Positions 1 to 9,597 of a DNA stretch of 64,000 bases are shown one piece after another; position 1 is the stretch's first letter, and the number at the start of each line of letters is the position of its first letter. Source of the DNA: Nocardioides oceani. GTDB lineage: Bacteria > Actinomycetota > Actinomycetes > Propionibacteriales > Nocardioidaceae. The notes below the pieces were generated by a model. It saw only the letters and a program-made list of their open reading frames with translations, searched no databases and was not told the origin of the DNA. Where the stretch lies: contig NZ_JAUHJQ010000002.1 of NCBI RefSeq assembly GCF_030412965.1, forward strand, positions 124,001 to 188,000. The letters are read 5' to 3'. The position numbers were made by a program, and so were the translations under genes.

Positions 1-285
1 CGCACGCACGTCGTCACGCTGCCGGACCTGCCCGGCCCGCTGCGCGACCCGTTCCTGGCGCACGCCCAGCGGCTCGCCACCGCCGTGGTCGACGCGCTCG
101 GGGCGCAGGGGTCCTTCGTGGCCATGAACAACGTGGTGAGCCAGTCCGTGCCGCACCTGCACCTGCACGTCGTGCCGCGCACGAAGGGCGACGGCCTGCG
201 CGGGTTCTTCTGGCCGCGGCACCGCTACGAGGACCCGGCCGAGCGGACGGCGTACGCCGCCAGGCTGCGTGCGGCCCTGTCGTGA
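1..285 (+). CDS. HIT family protein (5' truncated by window edge)
   Basis: This is the C-terminal 94 codons of a histidine-triad protein; the start lies before the window. The signature HLHLHVVPR (His-x-His-x-His followed by hydrophobic residues) is the nucleotide-binding and catalytic triad of HIT hydrolases, and the preceding NNVVSQSVPHLH stretch is typical of the short, single-domain HIT proteins that hydrolyse adenosine phosphoramidates, AMP-lysine or dinucleoside polyphosphates. The protein ends soon after the triad, as in HIT/HINT proteins. The substrate cannot be told from sequence. The neighbour downstream is an independent SDR gene. Confidence 0.85.
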   Translation, partial: RTHVVTLPDLPGPLRDPFLAHAQRLATAVVDALGAQGSFVAMNNVVSQSVPHLHLHVVPRTKGDGLRGFFWPRHRYEDPAERTAYAARLRAALS

Positions 286-370
286 CCGCCCCGTGACCCT
301 GTCGTAGCGTGTGGCCTCGTCCACCACGGACACCAGCGGACACCAGCCACCGAGCAACAGGAGTGCAGAC

Positions 371-1138
371 ATGGGTCGATTCGACGGGCGCGTCGCCGTC
401 GTCACCGGAGCCGCCCGCGGGATCGGGTTCGGCACCGCCACCCGCTTCGCCGAGGAGGGCGCGTCGGTCGCGATCATCGACCTCGACGAGTCCGCCGCCG
501 CGGAGGCGGCCGGGAGGCTCCCGCTGGTCGACGGCGCGAAGGCGGTGGGCATCGGTGCCGACGTCAGCAACGGCGAGTCCGTCGACGCCGCGGTCGAGCG
601 GGTCGTCACCGAGCTCGGTGGCATCCACATCCTGGTGAACAACGCCGGCATCACGCGCGACAACCTGCTGTTCAAGATGACCGAGCAGGACTGGGACCTG
701 GTCATGGGCGTGCACCTCAAGGGCGCCTTCCTCATGACCAAGGCCGCCCAGAAGCACTTCGTGGAGCAGAAGTACGGCAAGATCGTGAACCTCTCGAGCG
801 TCTCCGCGCTGGGCAACCGCGGCCAGGCCAACTACTCGGCGGCGAAGATGGGCGTGCAGGGCTTCACCCGCACCCTCGGCATCGAGCTCGGCCCGTTCGG
901 CATCAACGCGAACGCGATCGCGCCCGGCTTCATCGCCACCGAGATGACCGACGCCACCGCCGCACGGCTGAAGATGGACGTCGAGGAGTTCCGCAAGCTC
1001 AACGCCGAGGCCAACCCGGTCCGCCGGGTCGGGTTCCCCGAGGACATCGCGGCCGCGGTCGCGTTCCTCGCCAGCGACGAGGCCTCCTACATCACCGGCC
1101 AGACGCTGTACGTCGACGGCGGCGCCAAGCTCGGCTGA
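371..1138 (+). CDS. FabG-like short-chain dehydrogenase/reductase
   Basis: Classical SDR of 255 residues. It shows the Rossmann cofactor motif TGAARGIG near the N-terminus, the NNAG motif, the catalytic Ser-Tyr-Lys set with YSAAK, and the C-terminal VDGGAKLG segment typical of 3-oxoacyl-ACP reductase-like enzymes. The likely reaction is NAD(P)H-dependent reduction of a 3-ketoacyl thioester or a related ketone. The ATG at 371 was chosen because ACAGGAG ends 7 nt upstream; an in-frame upstream start at 311 lacks a ribosome site. A hairpin follows the stop. FabG proper is usually next to other fatty-acid synthase genes; here it stands alone, so a secondary-metabolic or degradative role is equally possible. 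Confidence 0.85.
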   Translation: MGRFDGRVAVVTGAARGIGFGTATRFAEEGASVAIIDLDESAAAEAAGRLPLVDGAKAVGIGADVSNGESVDAAVERVVTELGGIHILVNNAGITRDNLLFKMTEQDWDLVMGVHLKGAFLMTKAAQKHFVEQKYGKIVNLSSVSALGNRGQANYSAAKMGVQGFTRTLGIELGPFGINANAIAPGFIATEMTDATAARLKMDVEEFRKLNAEANPVRRVGFPEDIAAAVAFLASDEASYITGQTLYVDGGAKLG

Positions 1139-1150
1139 CCGGCCACCGGC

Positions 1151-1183
1151 GGGGAGGGCCTCCCGCGTGTGACGGCCCTCCCC
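1151..1183 (+). terminator. hairpin downstream of the SDR gene
   Basis: GGGGAGGGCC at 1151-1160 pairs perfectly with GGCCCTCCCC at 1174-1183 across a 13-nt loop, 12 nt after the stop codon. There is no T-run, as usual in high-GC actinobacteria. Confidence 0.6.
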
Positions 1184-1289
1184 ACCCTGGCGCGCCTCCG
1201 CGCTCGCCGCGCCGACGCATCGCACACTGGACTCGTCGGCCTTAGTCGACCGATCCACTAGTCAATCCACACCTGCATTGGAGCCCGCC

Positions 1290-2303
1290 GTGCGCCGCAC
1301 CCGGACCCGCGCCCTCGTCACCAGCCTCGCCGCGACCGCCCTCGTCCTCTCCGCCTGCGGCGGGGACGACGGCTCGGAGGGGGAGGGCGGCGCCGACCCG
1401 CAGGCCACCAGCGCCGGCTCCACCCTCGCCTCGACCTGGCCGCTGACCGGCCTGCCGGTCAAGGGCGACGACTCCGCCACTCAGGACCACCCCGTGCTGG
1501 TGCTGAAGATGGACAACACCTCCTCCAGCGCCCCGCAGGTCGGCCTCGGCTCCGCCGACCTCGTCGTCGAGGAGCTCGTCGAGGGCGGCATGACCCGGCT
1601 CGCGGCGTTCTTCTACTCCAAGATCCCCAGCGACGCCGGCCCGGTCCGCTCGATGCGCGCCAGCGACATCGGCATCGTCAGCCCCGTCGACGCCGCGATG
1701 GTCACCAGCGGCGCCGCGCCGATCACGATCAAGCGCATCAACGGCGCGGGGATCGAGTTCTTCGGCGAGGGTGCGAAGGGCTTCTACCGCGCGAGCGGCC
1801 GCAGCGCGCCGTACAACCTGTTCACCGACATGACCGCGACCGCCACCCTGACGAAGGGCGGCGACCGCCCGGCCGACTACCTCGCCTGGGGGGAGGCGGC
1901 CGACCTGCCGAAGGGCAAGCCGGCCAGCCGGCTGGCCGCGAGCTTCGGCGGCAGCCACACCACCACCTGGGCCTTCCGTGACGGCGGCTACGTCAACGAG
2001 GGGACCTACGCCGCCGAGGGCGACGAGTTCCCGGCCGACTCCGTCCTGGTGCTCCGCGTGGAGGTCGGCGACGCCGGCTACCGCGACCCGGCCGGCAACC
2101 CGGTCCCCGAGACCAAGCTCGAGGGCACCGGCGAGGCGATGCTCTTCCACGACGGCCGGGTGGTCCGCGGCACGTGGTCGAAGAAGAGCCTCGACGCACC
2201 CATCGAGCTGTCCACGAAGCAGGGCGAGCTGAAGGTGCCCGCCGGGCGCACCTGGATCGAGCTGGTCCCGCGCGAGGCAGGCACCGTCACCGTCAGCCGC
2301 TGA
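1290..2303 (+). CDS. DUF3048 (YerB-type) lipoprotein
   Basis: Secreted lipoprotein of 337 residues. The N-terminus has a basic region, a hydrophobic stretch and the lipobox LSAC with Cys23 as the lipidation site. The body carries the DUF3048 signature GPVRSMRASD in the first half and a C-terminal beta-rich half ending in an IELVPREAGTVTVS segment, matching the two-domain YerB family. The GTG at 1290 is favoured over TTG 1278 because GGAG at 1280-1283 gives a 6-nt spacing. The molecular function of YerB proteins is not established; they are extracytoplasmic. It is flanked by unrelated genes and probably transcribed alone. Confidence 0.8.
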   Translation: MRRTRTRALVTSLAATALVLSACGGDDGSEGEGGADPQATSAGSTLASTWPLTGLPVKGDDSATQDHPVLVLKMDNTSSSAPQVGLGSADLVVEELVEGGMTRLAAFFYSKIPSDAGPVRSMRASDIGIVSPVDAAMVTSGAAPITIKRINGAGIEFFGEGAKGFYRASGRSAPYNLFTDMTATATLTKGGDRPADYLAWGEAADLPKGKPASRLAASFGGSHTTTWAFRDGGYVNEGTYAAEGDEFPADSVLVLRVEVGDAGYRDPAGNPVPETKLEGTGEAMLFHDGRVVRGTWSKKSLDAPIELSTKQGELKVPAGRTWIELVPREAGTVTVSR

Positions 2304-2351
2304 CCCACCCGGCCCGACCCGGCCGGCCCGCGAGTCGTCTCCGGCCCTCCC

Positions 2352-3080
2352 TCAGCTGGTCTCCGCGGCGTCGCCGCCGGCACCGACCGCGGTGCCGCCG
2401 GGGAGGGGTACGTCGGCGTCGGCGAGCGCCTGGAACCCCTGGAGGATGAAGGCGATCGCGGTCTCGACCCGCTCGGCCGCCGCGATCGGGTCCTCGGAGC
2501 TCGACACGGACTCACCGGCCGAGGACATCGCGCCGAAGAAGATCCGCGCGAAGGTCTGCAGCATGTCCTCCTCGAGCTCCCACGTGCCGGCGTTGAGCAC
2601 GGCGCGGACGATGTCGAGGACGTTGGCGAAGGTCGAGCGCTCCTCCTGCTCGCGGAAGCGCTCGTAGCCGAGGACCGACGGGCCCTCCTGGATAACGATG
2701 CGGCGGTAGCGCGGCTCCTGCACGACCGCGAGGAACGCCTGCAGGCCGGCCAGCGCCTTCTCCCAGGGGTCCTTCTTGCCGCGCAGCGCCTTCTGGATCG
2801 CGCGCGAGGCGTCGGACTCGACCCGCTCGAAGACCGCCTCGAAGAGCGCCTGCTTGCCGCTGAAGTGGTGGTAGAGCGCGCCCTTGGTCACCCGCGCGCC
2901 GGCGACGATCGTGTCGAGCGACGCCGCGGCGTACCCCAGGTCGGTGAAGAGCTCCTCGGCCACGTCGACCAGCGCCCGCTTGGTGGAGGCGGAGTACTGC
3001 TGGCGGCGGCTGGCGCCCGAGACCCCGGGCACGCCCGGGACCTTCGGCACCAGCTTGGAGACGCTCGGCTTCGGTGGCAT
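2352..3080 (-). CDS. TetR family transcriptional regulator
   Basis: A 242-residue regulator with a roughly 30-residue Pro/Val-rich N-terminal extension, then the TetR helix-turn-helix (ASLDTIVAGARVTKGALYHHF, about residues 52-73) and an all-helical ligand domain containing FLAVVQEPRYRRIVIQEGPSVLGYERF, typical of actinobacterial TetR proteins. It is divergent from the gene at 3212 with a 131-bp shared regulatory region holding a perfect 13-bp dyad directly upstream of its own start, so autoregulation is likely. The inducer is unknown. Confidence 0.9.
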   Translation of the reverse strand: MPPKPSVSKLVPKVPGVPGVSGASRRQQYSASTKRALVDVAEELFTDLGYAAASLDTIVAGARVTKGALYHHFSGKQALFEAVFERVESDASRAIQKALRGKKDPWEKALAGLQAFLAVVQEPRYRRIVIQEGPSVLGYERFREQEERSTFANVLDIVRAVLNAGTWELEEDMLQTFARIFFGAMSSAGESVSSSEDPIAAAERVETAIAFILQGFQALADADVPLPGGTAVGAGGDAAETS

Positions 3081-3094
3081 CCCGGCAGTTTAGG

Positions 3095-3107
3095 ACCGAC
3101 CGTCGGT
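3095..3107. promoter_or_regulatory. perfect 13-bp dyad upstream of the TetR gene
   Basis: ACCGAC-C-GTCGGT is a perfect inverted repeat with six-base arms and a one-base centre, 14 nt upstream of the TetR start. Its position and size fit a TetR-family autoregulatory operator; which protein binds is inference. Confidence 0.55.
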
Positions 3108-3139
3108 ACGGGTGTCGCGGATCACCCGCCACTGCGTTG

Positions 3140-3186
3140 CATACCGTGAGTATGGCTCCGTACTCTGGGTACGTACTCACGGTATG
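3140..3186. promoter_or_regulatory. cluster of three CRTAC-N5-GTAYG dyads
   Basis: Three 15-bp dyads lie side by side: CATAC-N5-GTATG at 3140-3154, CGTAC-N5-GTACG at 3159-3173 and CGTAC-N5-GTATG at 3172-3186. The first and last also form a larger inverted repeat (13-base perfect arms at 3140-3152 and 3174-3186). They end 25 nt before the start of the gene at 3212 and so probably overlap its promoter. No known regulator can be assigned from the motif alone. Confidence 0.6.
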
Positions 3187-3211
3187 TGAGTGCCCCGAGG
3201 AGGAGCTGACC

Positions 3212-3778
3212 ATGACCTGGACTTCCTTTCACAACCGCGGAGAGATCCTGCGCTCCGTCATCCGAGCCGCCGACCACCGCCGCGACGGCGTCCTGCCGAT
3301 GGACCTGACCGGCGTCCGCGAGACCTTCGGCGACGAGCTGTCGCTCTATGGGGCCCTGTCCCTGCGCTGGCACACCCGCCTGGCCGGCCGCATCGAGCGC
3401 GAGCTGATGCACCAGCCCCTGGACCTCGAGGGCGCCGTCATCACGGCGTGGCGCTCGATGGCCGAGGAGATGCCGGGCACCCGGGCCATCCTCGACCACT
3501 ACCGCGAGCACCCGGTCGACGACGCGATGGCCCAGGCCATCGCCAAGGCGACCCGCAAGGAGCACATCCTGCTCGCCGTCATGGCCGGTCGCGCGAGCGT
3601 CCACGACACCCGCGGTGCCGCCCTCGCGGCGGCCACCGGCGCCCGCATCGAGCAGCGCGCGCGGACCCTCGGCGCCGCGATCGCCGCAGCCCGGTCCTCG
3701 AGCGAGGCGCGGCACGCCGGTCTCCGGCCGGCCCTGCGCCAGCGCCTCGGCCGCCTCCGCGCAGCCCTCGCCGCCTGA
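3212..3778 (+). CDS. conserved hypothetical protein, helical, 188 aa
   Basis: I do not recognise the family. The protein is soluble, predicted mostly helical, and rich in Arg and Ala. The N-terminal half has an organised pattern (LRWHTRLAGRIERELMHQPLD, then AVITAWRSMAEEMPGTRAILD) that looks like a helical bundle with conserved Trp/His/Glu positions; the C-terminal 60 residues are a basic Ala/Arg helix. The ATG at 3212 is preceded by a strong GAGGAGGAG ribosome site. The gene is divergent from a TetR gene and fronted by three dyads, so it is probably tightly controlled. A terminator-like hairpin follows. Confidence 0.7.
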   Translation: MTWTSFHNRGEILRSVIRAADHRRDGVLPMDLTGVRETFGDELSLYGALSLRWHTRLAGRIERELMHQPLDLEGAVITAWRSMAEEMPGTRAILDHYREHPVDDAMAQAIAKATRKEHILLAVMAGRASVHDTRGAALAAATGARIEQRARTLGAAIAAARSSSEARHAGLRPALRQRLGRLRAALAA

Positions 3779-3809
3779 CCGGTCCCGCACCGGCCAGGCG
3801 CCCTGGTCT

Positions 3810-3881
3810 GACGGCCCCGGCCCCGACGCACCCTCCCCGCGGTCCACGCCGCACCCTCCCTCGCGTCGGGCCGGGGCCGTC
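3810..3881 (+). terminator. long GC hairpin after the hypothetical gene
   Basis: GACGGCCCCGGCCCCGACGC at 3810-3829 pairs with 3863-3881 with a single one-base bulge and a loop of about 33 nt. It begins 31 nt after the stop at 3778 and precedes the next promoter, so a transcription terminator is the likely role. Confidence 0.5.
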
Positions 3882-3923
3882 ATGCGTCCCGCCGCGTGCC
3901 CGCACGTGCGCCATAGTGGCCTC

Positions 3924-4481
3924 GTGAGCGAGCTGCGGGCGGGGATGTTGCTGGTGGCCGCACCGGCCCTGCTCGATCCGAACTTCGCGGACTCGGTCGT
4001 CCTCCTCCTCGACGTCGACGACGGCGGCGCGCTCGGCGTGGTGCTCAACCGGCCCTCGCCGGTCGCCGTCTCGGAGGTCCTCGGCGGGTGGGCCGAGGTC
4101 GTCGCCGAGCCGGAGGTCCTCTTCCAGGGCGGTCCCGTGGGCGCCGAGGGGGCGCTGGCGGTGGCGATGCTGAGCGACGCCGACGACGCGCCGGTCGGCT
4201 TCCGCCCCGTCGAGGGGCGCCTCGGCCTGCTGGACCTCGACACCCCCGTGGAGCTCGTCGAGGGCACGCTGCAGGGGCTGCGCATCTTCGCCGGGTACGC
4301 CGGGTGGGGCGCGGGCCAGCTCGAGGCCGAGGTCGACGAGGGCAGCTGGTACGTCGTGCCCGGCGAGGCCGGCGACGTCTTCCGGCTCGACCCGACCGAC
4401 CTGTGGCGCGACGTCATGCGCCGCCAGCCGGGCGAGCTGGCCTGGCACGCCACGCGACCGGTCGACCCCGACCTGAACTGA
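3924..4481 (+). CDS. YqgE/AlgH family protein (UPF0301)
   Basis: A 185-residue protein with the family's hallmarks: GMLLVAAPALLDPNFADSVV at the N-terminus, VVLNRPS, and FQGGPV. The C-terminal IFAGYAGWGAGQLEAEVDEGSW block (about residues 112-133) is the most conserved part of UPF0301. The biochemical role of the family is not settled. The GTG start lies 6 nt after a CATAGT hexamer, suggesting a leaderless transcript. The following DUF3039 gene has its own promoter signal. Confidence 0.9.
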   Translation: MSELRAGMLLVAAPALLDPNFADSVVLLLDVDDGGALGVVLNRPSPVAVSEVLGGWAEVVAEPEVLFQGGPVGAEGALAVAMLSDADDAPVGFRPVEGRLGLLDLDTPVELVEGTLQGLRIFAGYAGWGAGQLEAEVDEGSWYVVPGEAGDVFRLDPTDLWRDVMRRQPGELAWHATRPVDPDLN

Positions 4482-4537
4482 GCGCGAGGTCGCCCACGAC
4501 TGACCGCGATGGGGGTGACCTGACGTAGGCTGGCACC

Positions 4538-4807
4538 GTGAGCCAGATCGGATTCGGGACCGGCACCGCCGTCGACGAGAGGGTCCGCGAGGACCGTCAC
4601 ACCGTCCCCACCGACGACGGTGACCACGAGCGGTTCTCGCACTACGTCGAGAAGGACAAGCTCACCGAGGCGATGGTGATGGGCACCCCCGTCGTCGCCC
4701 TGTGCGGCAAGGTCTGGGTGCCGAGCCGCGCGCCGGAGAAGTTCCCGGTCTGTCCCGAGTGCAAGGAAGCCTGGGAGAGCATGCGCGACGACTCGGACGA
4801 CGAGTGA
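4538..4807 (+). CDS. DUF3039 domain protein
   Basis: An 89-residue protein of the actinobacterial DUF3039 family, with VEKDKLTEAMVMGTPVVALCGKVWVP and a C-terminal CPECKEAW zinc-ribbon-like half; together with the earlier ALCGK cysteine it could bind a metal. A TAGGCT hexamer (4526-4531) ends 6 nt before the GTG, a typical leaderless promoter. Its stop overlaps the helicase start by four bases, so the two are translationally coupled. The function of DUF3039 proteins is unknown; the helicase link suggests a nucleic-acid role. Confidence 0.85.
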   Translation: MSQIGFGTGTAVDERVREDRHTVPTDDGDHERFSHYVEKDKLTEAMVMGTPVVALCGKVWVPSRAPEKFPVCPECKEAWESMRDDSDDE

Positions 4808-6642
4808 GCGGACGGCAGGACCGCCCGACCGCCCGCCAGACCAGCAGCACCGCGACCGACGACCCCACGCTGACGCCCGCGCTCAGCCCGGCCTGGCCGG
4901 AGCGGGCGGCCTGGGGCACGGCGCCCTCGCTGCGCGCGTGGCAGCAGGCGGCGATGAGCAAGTACTTCGCCGAGCAGCCCCGCGACTTCCTCGCGGTGGC
5001 GACCCCCGGCGCGGGCAAGACGACCTTCGCGCTCTCGGTGGCCGCCGAGCTGCTTGGCCGGCGCATCGTCGACCGGATCATCGTGGTCGCGCCGACCGAG
5101 CACCTCAAGCTCCAGTGGGCCGAGGCCGCCGCCCGTGCGGGGATCCCCATCGACCCGACGTACTCCGCCGGCAAGGGCAAGACGTCCGGTGACTTCGTCG
5201 GGGTCGCGGTGACGTACGCCGGCGTCGCGGTCAACCCGCTGGCCATGCGGATCCGCGCGGAGCGGTTCAAGACGCTGGTCATCCTCGACGAGGTCCACCA
5301 CGCCGGCGACGCGCTGTCGTGGGGCGAGGGCGTCCGCGAGGCGTTCGAGCCCGCGGCCCGGCGGCTGGCGCTGACCGGCACGCCGTTCCGCTCCGACATC
5401 AACCCGATCCCGTTCGTCACCTACGCGCCCGGGCCCGACGGCGTGCCGCGCTCGGTGGCCGACTACACCTACGGCTACGCCCACGCCCTGTCCGACCACG
5501 TGGTCCGGCCGGTGCTGTTCATGGCCTACTCCGGTGACATGCAGTGGCGCACCCGCGCCGGCGACGAGGTGTCCGCGCGGCTCGGCGAGCCGCTGACCAA
5601 GGACCTGACCAACCAGGCGCTGCGCACCGCGCTCGACCCCACCGGCTCGTGGATGCCGTCGGTGCTCGCCGCGGCCGACAAGAGGCTCTCGGAGGTACGT
5701 CGCCACGTCCCCGACGCCGGCGGCCTGGTCATCGCCACCGACCAGGACAGCGCCCGCGCCTACGCCAAGCTGCTCAAGCAGATCAGCGGCGAGTCGCCGA
5801 CCGTCGTGCTGTCCGACGAGAAGCTGGCCTCGAAGAAGATCTCGGCGTTCACCGACAGCGAGGACCGGTGGATGGTCGCGGTCCGGATGGTCTCCGAGGG
5901 CGTCGACGTCCCGCGGCTGGCCGTCGGGGTCTACGCGACCACGACCTCGACGCCGCTGTTCTTCGCCCAGGCCGTCGGCCGCTTCGTGCGCGCCCGGGCC
6001 CGCGGCGAGACCGCGTCGGTGTTCCTGCCCTCGGTGCCCTCGCTCCTCGGCTTCGCCTCGGAGATGGAGGTCGAGCGCGACCACGTCCTGGGCCGCAAGG
6101 TCACCGACGAGGGCGACATCTTCGCCGCCGAGGACGAGCTGCTCGCCCGCGCCAACGAGAGCGAGGCCGCCTCGGCCGAGCTCGAGATGTCGTTCGAGGC
6201 GCTCGGGTCCGAGGCCCGCTTCGACCGGGTCCTCTTCGACGGCGGCGAGTGGGGCCACGCGGGCGAGGTGCACGTCGGCTCCGAGGAGGAGATGGACTTC
6301 CTCGGCATCCCCGGCCTGCTCGAGCCCGACCAGATGCGCGAGCTGCTGCGCCAGCGGCAGAGCGACCGGGCCCGCAAGCAGAAGGCGGTCGCCACCCCGG
6401 CGGAGGCCGCGGGGGACTCGGTGGCGCAGCTGAGCACCCACGAGCAGCTGGCGGTGCTCCGCCGCGAGCTCAACGGGCTCGTCGCCGCCTGGCACCACCG
6501 CACCGGCCAGGCGCACGGCATCACCCACGCCGCGCTGCGCAAGGAGTGCGGCGGGCCCGCCGCCGCCGTCGCCAACGCCGAGCAGCTGCACGCCCGGATC
6601 GACCGCATCCGCGAGTGGGCGGCGACGCGCAAGTCGTCCTGA
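4804..6642 (+). CDS. DEAD/DEAH-box (SF2) helicase
   Basis: A 612-residue superfamily 2 helicase. Motif I is ATPGAGKTT (Lys72), motif II is DEVHH (Asp162-Glu163), motif III region is LTGTPFRSD, and the second RecA lobe shows MVSEGVDVPRL and QAVGRFVRAR (motifs V and VI, arginine finger). The last ~150 residues are an accessory, coiled, Glu/Arg-rich tail ending in a domain with KECGGPAAAVANAEQL. It belongs to the XPB/RAD25-like actinobacterial group often found next to DUF3039. Substrate and process (repair or RNA) are unknown. The GTG start overlaps the previous stop as GTGA. Confidence 0.9.
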   Translation: MSGRQDRPTARQTSSTATDDPTLTPALSPAWPERAAWGTAPSLRAWQQAAMSKYFAEQPRDFLAVATPGAGKTTFALSVAAELLGRRIVDRIIVVAPTEHLKLQWAEAAARAGIPIDPTYSAGKGKTSGDFVGVAVTYAGVAVNPLAMRIRAERFKTLVILDEVHHAGDALSWGEGVREAFEPAARRLALTGTPFRSDINPIPFVTYAPGPDGVPRSVADYTYGYAHALSDHVVRPVLFMAYSGDMQWRTRAGDEVSARLGEPLTKDLTNQALRTALDPTGSWMPSVLAAADKRLSEVRRHVPDAGGLVIATDQDSARAYAKLLKQISGESPTVVLSDEKLASKKISAFTDSEDRWMVAVRMVSEGVDVPRLAVGVYATTTSTPLFFAQAVGRFVRARARGETASVFLPSVPSLLGFASEMEVERDHVLGRKVTDEGDIFAAEDELLARANESEAASAELEMSFEALGSEARFDRVLFDGGEWGHAGEVHVGSEEEMDFLGIPGLLEPDQMRELLRQRQSDRARKQKAVATPAEAAGDSVAQLSTHEQLAVLRRELNGLVAAWHHRTGQAHGITHAALRKECGGPAAAVANAEQLHARIDRIREWAATRKSS

Positions 6643-6650
6643 GGCCTCTC

Positions 6651-6764
6651 CGGTCGCCGGTGCTCGGTCGCTGGCCGGGCGGTCGCCAGGGCCGCTCGCT
6701 GGCCGGGCGGTCGCCGGTGCTCGTTCGCTGGCCGGGCGGTCGCCGGGGCCGGTCACTGGCCGGG
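6651..6764. repeat. four imperfect 28-29-bp tandem repeats
   Basis: Four units beginning CGGTCGCC and ending CTGGCCGGG follow the helicase stop (29, 28, 29 and 28 bp), alternating between two slightly different middles (ggtgctcg and gggccg types). No gene is seen in this stretch. It may act as a structured 3' region for the helicase transcript. Confidence 0.7.
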
Positions 6765-6770
6765 CTGTCA

Positions 6771-6843
6771 CAATCGCGCAATTGAACGGTTGTGACGTGT
6801 GCAAGCGCTTGCATCGTGTCGCAATCGTTCAATTGAACGATTG
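6771..6843. promoter_or_regulatory. symmetrical three-palindrome array upstream of IclR gene
   Basis: A 22-bp perfect palindrome (arms CAATCGTTCAA / TTGAACGATTG) lies at 6822-6843, and an imperfect copy (CAATCGCGCAA / TTGAACGGTTG) at 6771-6792. Exactly between them, at 6800-6813, is the perfect 14-bp palindrome TGCAAGCGCTTGCA. The outer centres are 51 bp apart, near five helical turns, and the inner dyad is centred between them. The array ends 67 bp before the leaderless -10 of the IclR gene, suggesting cooperative operator sites. The middle palindrome has the look of a LacI-family operator, but no LacI gene is in the window. Confidence 0.6.
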
Positions 6844-6922
6844 TTGCGCCACGGACCGCCCCGGACTGCGCAGTCCCCGCGACTCGTCTGCGACGAGAGG
6901 CGGGTGTCCCTAGGGTGGGAAC

Positions 6923-7570
6923 GTGCCGGCGGAGACCTCCCAGACGCTCGACCGGGGCCTGCGCCTGCTCGGGCTGCTCGCGGCCGCGCCGGACGGGCTC
7001 ACGGTGACCGAGGCGGCCACCCGTCTGGACGTGCCGCGCACCGTGGCGTACCGCCTCGTGAGCACCCTCGAGCAGCACGCCCTCCTGCGCCGCGACGGCC
7101 GCGGCCGGCTCCACGTCGGGCTCGGCGTCCTGCACCTGGCCTCGGCCGTCCAGCCGGTGCTGCGCGACCTCGCCGCGCCGGTGCTGCGCTCGCTCGCCGA
7201 GGCGGTCGGCTGCACCGCGCACCTGACCGTCGCCGAGGGGGAGGAGGCGCTGGCGCTCGCGGTGGTGGAGCCGTCGTGGACGGACTTCCACGTGGGCTAC
7301 CGGATCGGCTCGCGGCACCCGCTCGGGCAGGGCGCGGCCGGCCGGGCGATCTTGCTCGGCCGCGACCGCGACCCCGAACGGGCCCCCTGGTGCGCCACCT
7401 CGGGGGAGCTCCAGGCCGGTGCTCGCGGGCTGGCCGCGCCGGTGCTCGGCGTCGACGGGCTCGAGGCCAGCGTCGGCATCGTCACCCTCGGCGACCTCGA
7501 CGCCGGCCGGGTCGGCCCCCGCGTGGTCGACGCCGCCCGCGAGGTGGCCGAGCGGCTGCGGGCGGACTGA
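6923..7570 (+). CDS. IclR family transcriptional regulator
   Basis: A 215-residue regulator with the IclR winged helix (QTLDRGLRLLGLLAAAPDGLTVTEAATRLDVPRTVAYRLVSTL as successive short motifs, residues about 5-50) and a shortened C-terminal effector domain containing HLTVAEGEEALALAVVEP and RHPLGQGAAGRAIL. The usual family length is about 250, so the effector domain is trimmed. TAGGGT (6911-6916) is 6 nt before the GTG start, indicating a leaderless mRNA. Position near hpd hints at aromatic amino-acid catabolism, but an Lrp gene lies in between. Confidence 0.85.
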   Translation: MPAETSQTLDRGLRLLGLLAAAPDGLTVTEAATRLDVPRTVAYRLVSTLEQHALLRRDGRGRLHVGLGVLHLASAVQPVLRDLAAPVLRSLAEAVGCTAHLTVAEGEEALALAVVEPSWTDFHVGYRIGSRHPLGQGAAGRAILLGRDRDPERAPWCATSGELQAGARGLAAPVLGVDGLEASVGIVTLGDLDAGRVGPRVVDAAREVAERLRAD

Positions 7571-7591
7571 ACTGGGCGACCGGCTCGACGT

Positions 7592-7654
7592 TTCATCGGC
7601 CGGCCGATAAATCTCCCGGTTGGCCGATGAAGCTTCAGCGTCCGAGCGCCAGGT

Positions 7655-7676
<22 letters not shown>
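7592..7676. repeat. three spaced copies of a TTCATCGGCC/GGCCGATGAA palindrome
   Basis: A perfect 26-bp palindrome is at 7651-7676 (arms AGGTTCATCGGCC / GGCCGATGAACCT). A second copy is centred at 7601.5 (core ATCGGCCGGCCGAT) and a degenerate third at 7621.5 (GGTTGGCCGATGAA). The block lies between the converging IclR and Lrp genes and overlaps the last codons and the stop of the Lrp gene. It can fold on both strands and probably acts as a bidirectional terminator or is a mobile palindromic element. Confidence 0.65.
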
Positions 7677-9474
<1,798 letters not shown>

Positions 9475-9478
9475 CGGG

Positions 9479-9514
9479 TTCACCCGACCGGGTGGTTCTG
9501 CCCGGTCAGGTGAA
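9479..9514 (+). terminator. hairpin after hpd
   Basis: TTCACCCGACCGGG at 9479-9492 and CCCGGTCAGGTGAA at 9501-9514 form a 13-bp stem with one C-A mismatch and an 8-nt loop, beginning 5 nt after the stop. Confidence 0.6.
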
Positions 9515-9597
9515 TGCCGCGCTCCGGCCGGGGGCATGGGACCGGTGGCGGCAGGGGTGTCCGCCTGTCGACGGCTTCACTCGTCCACGGGAGACCC

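Noticed and set aside
1242..2150. A minus-strand open frame opposite the DUF3048 gene
   Set aside because: It lacks recognisable domains and lies fully across a gene with lipobox and family motifs.
4642..6804. A 720-codon minus-strand open frame opposite the helicase gene
   Set aside because: Same cause; no motifs, and the helicase has all SF2 motifs on the plus strand.
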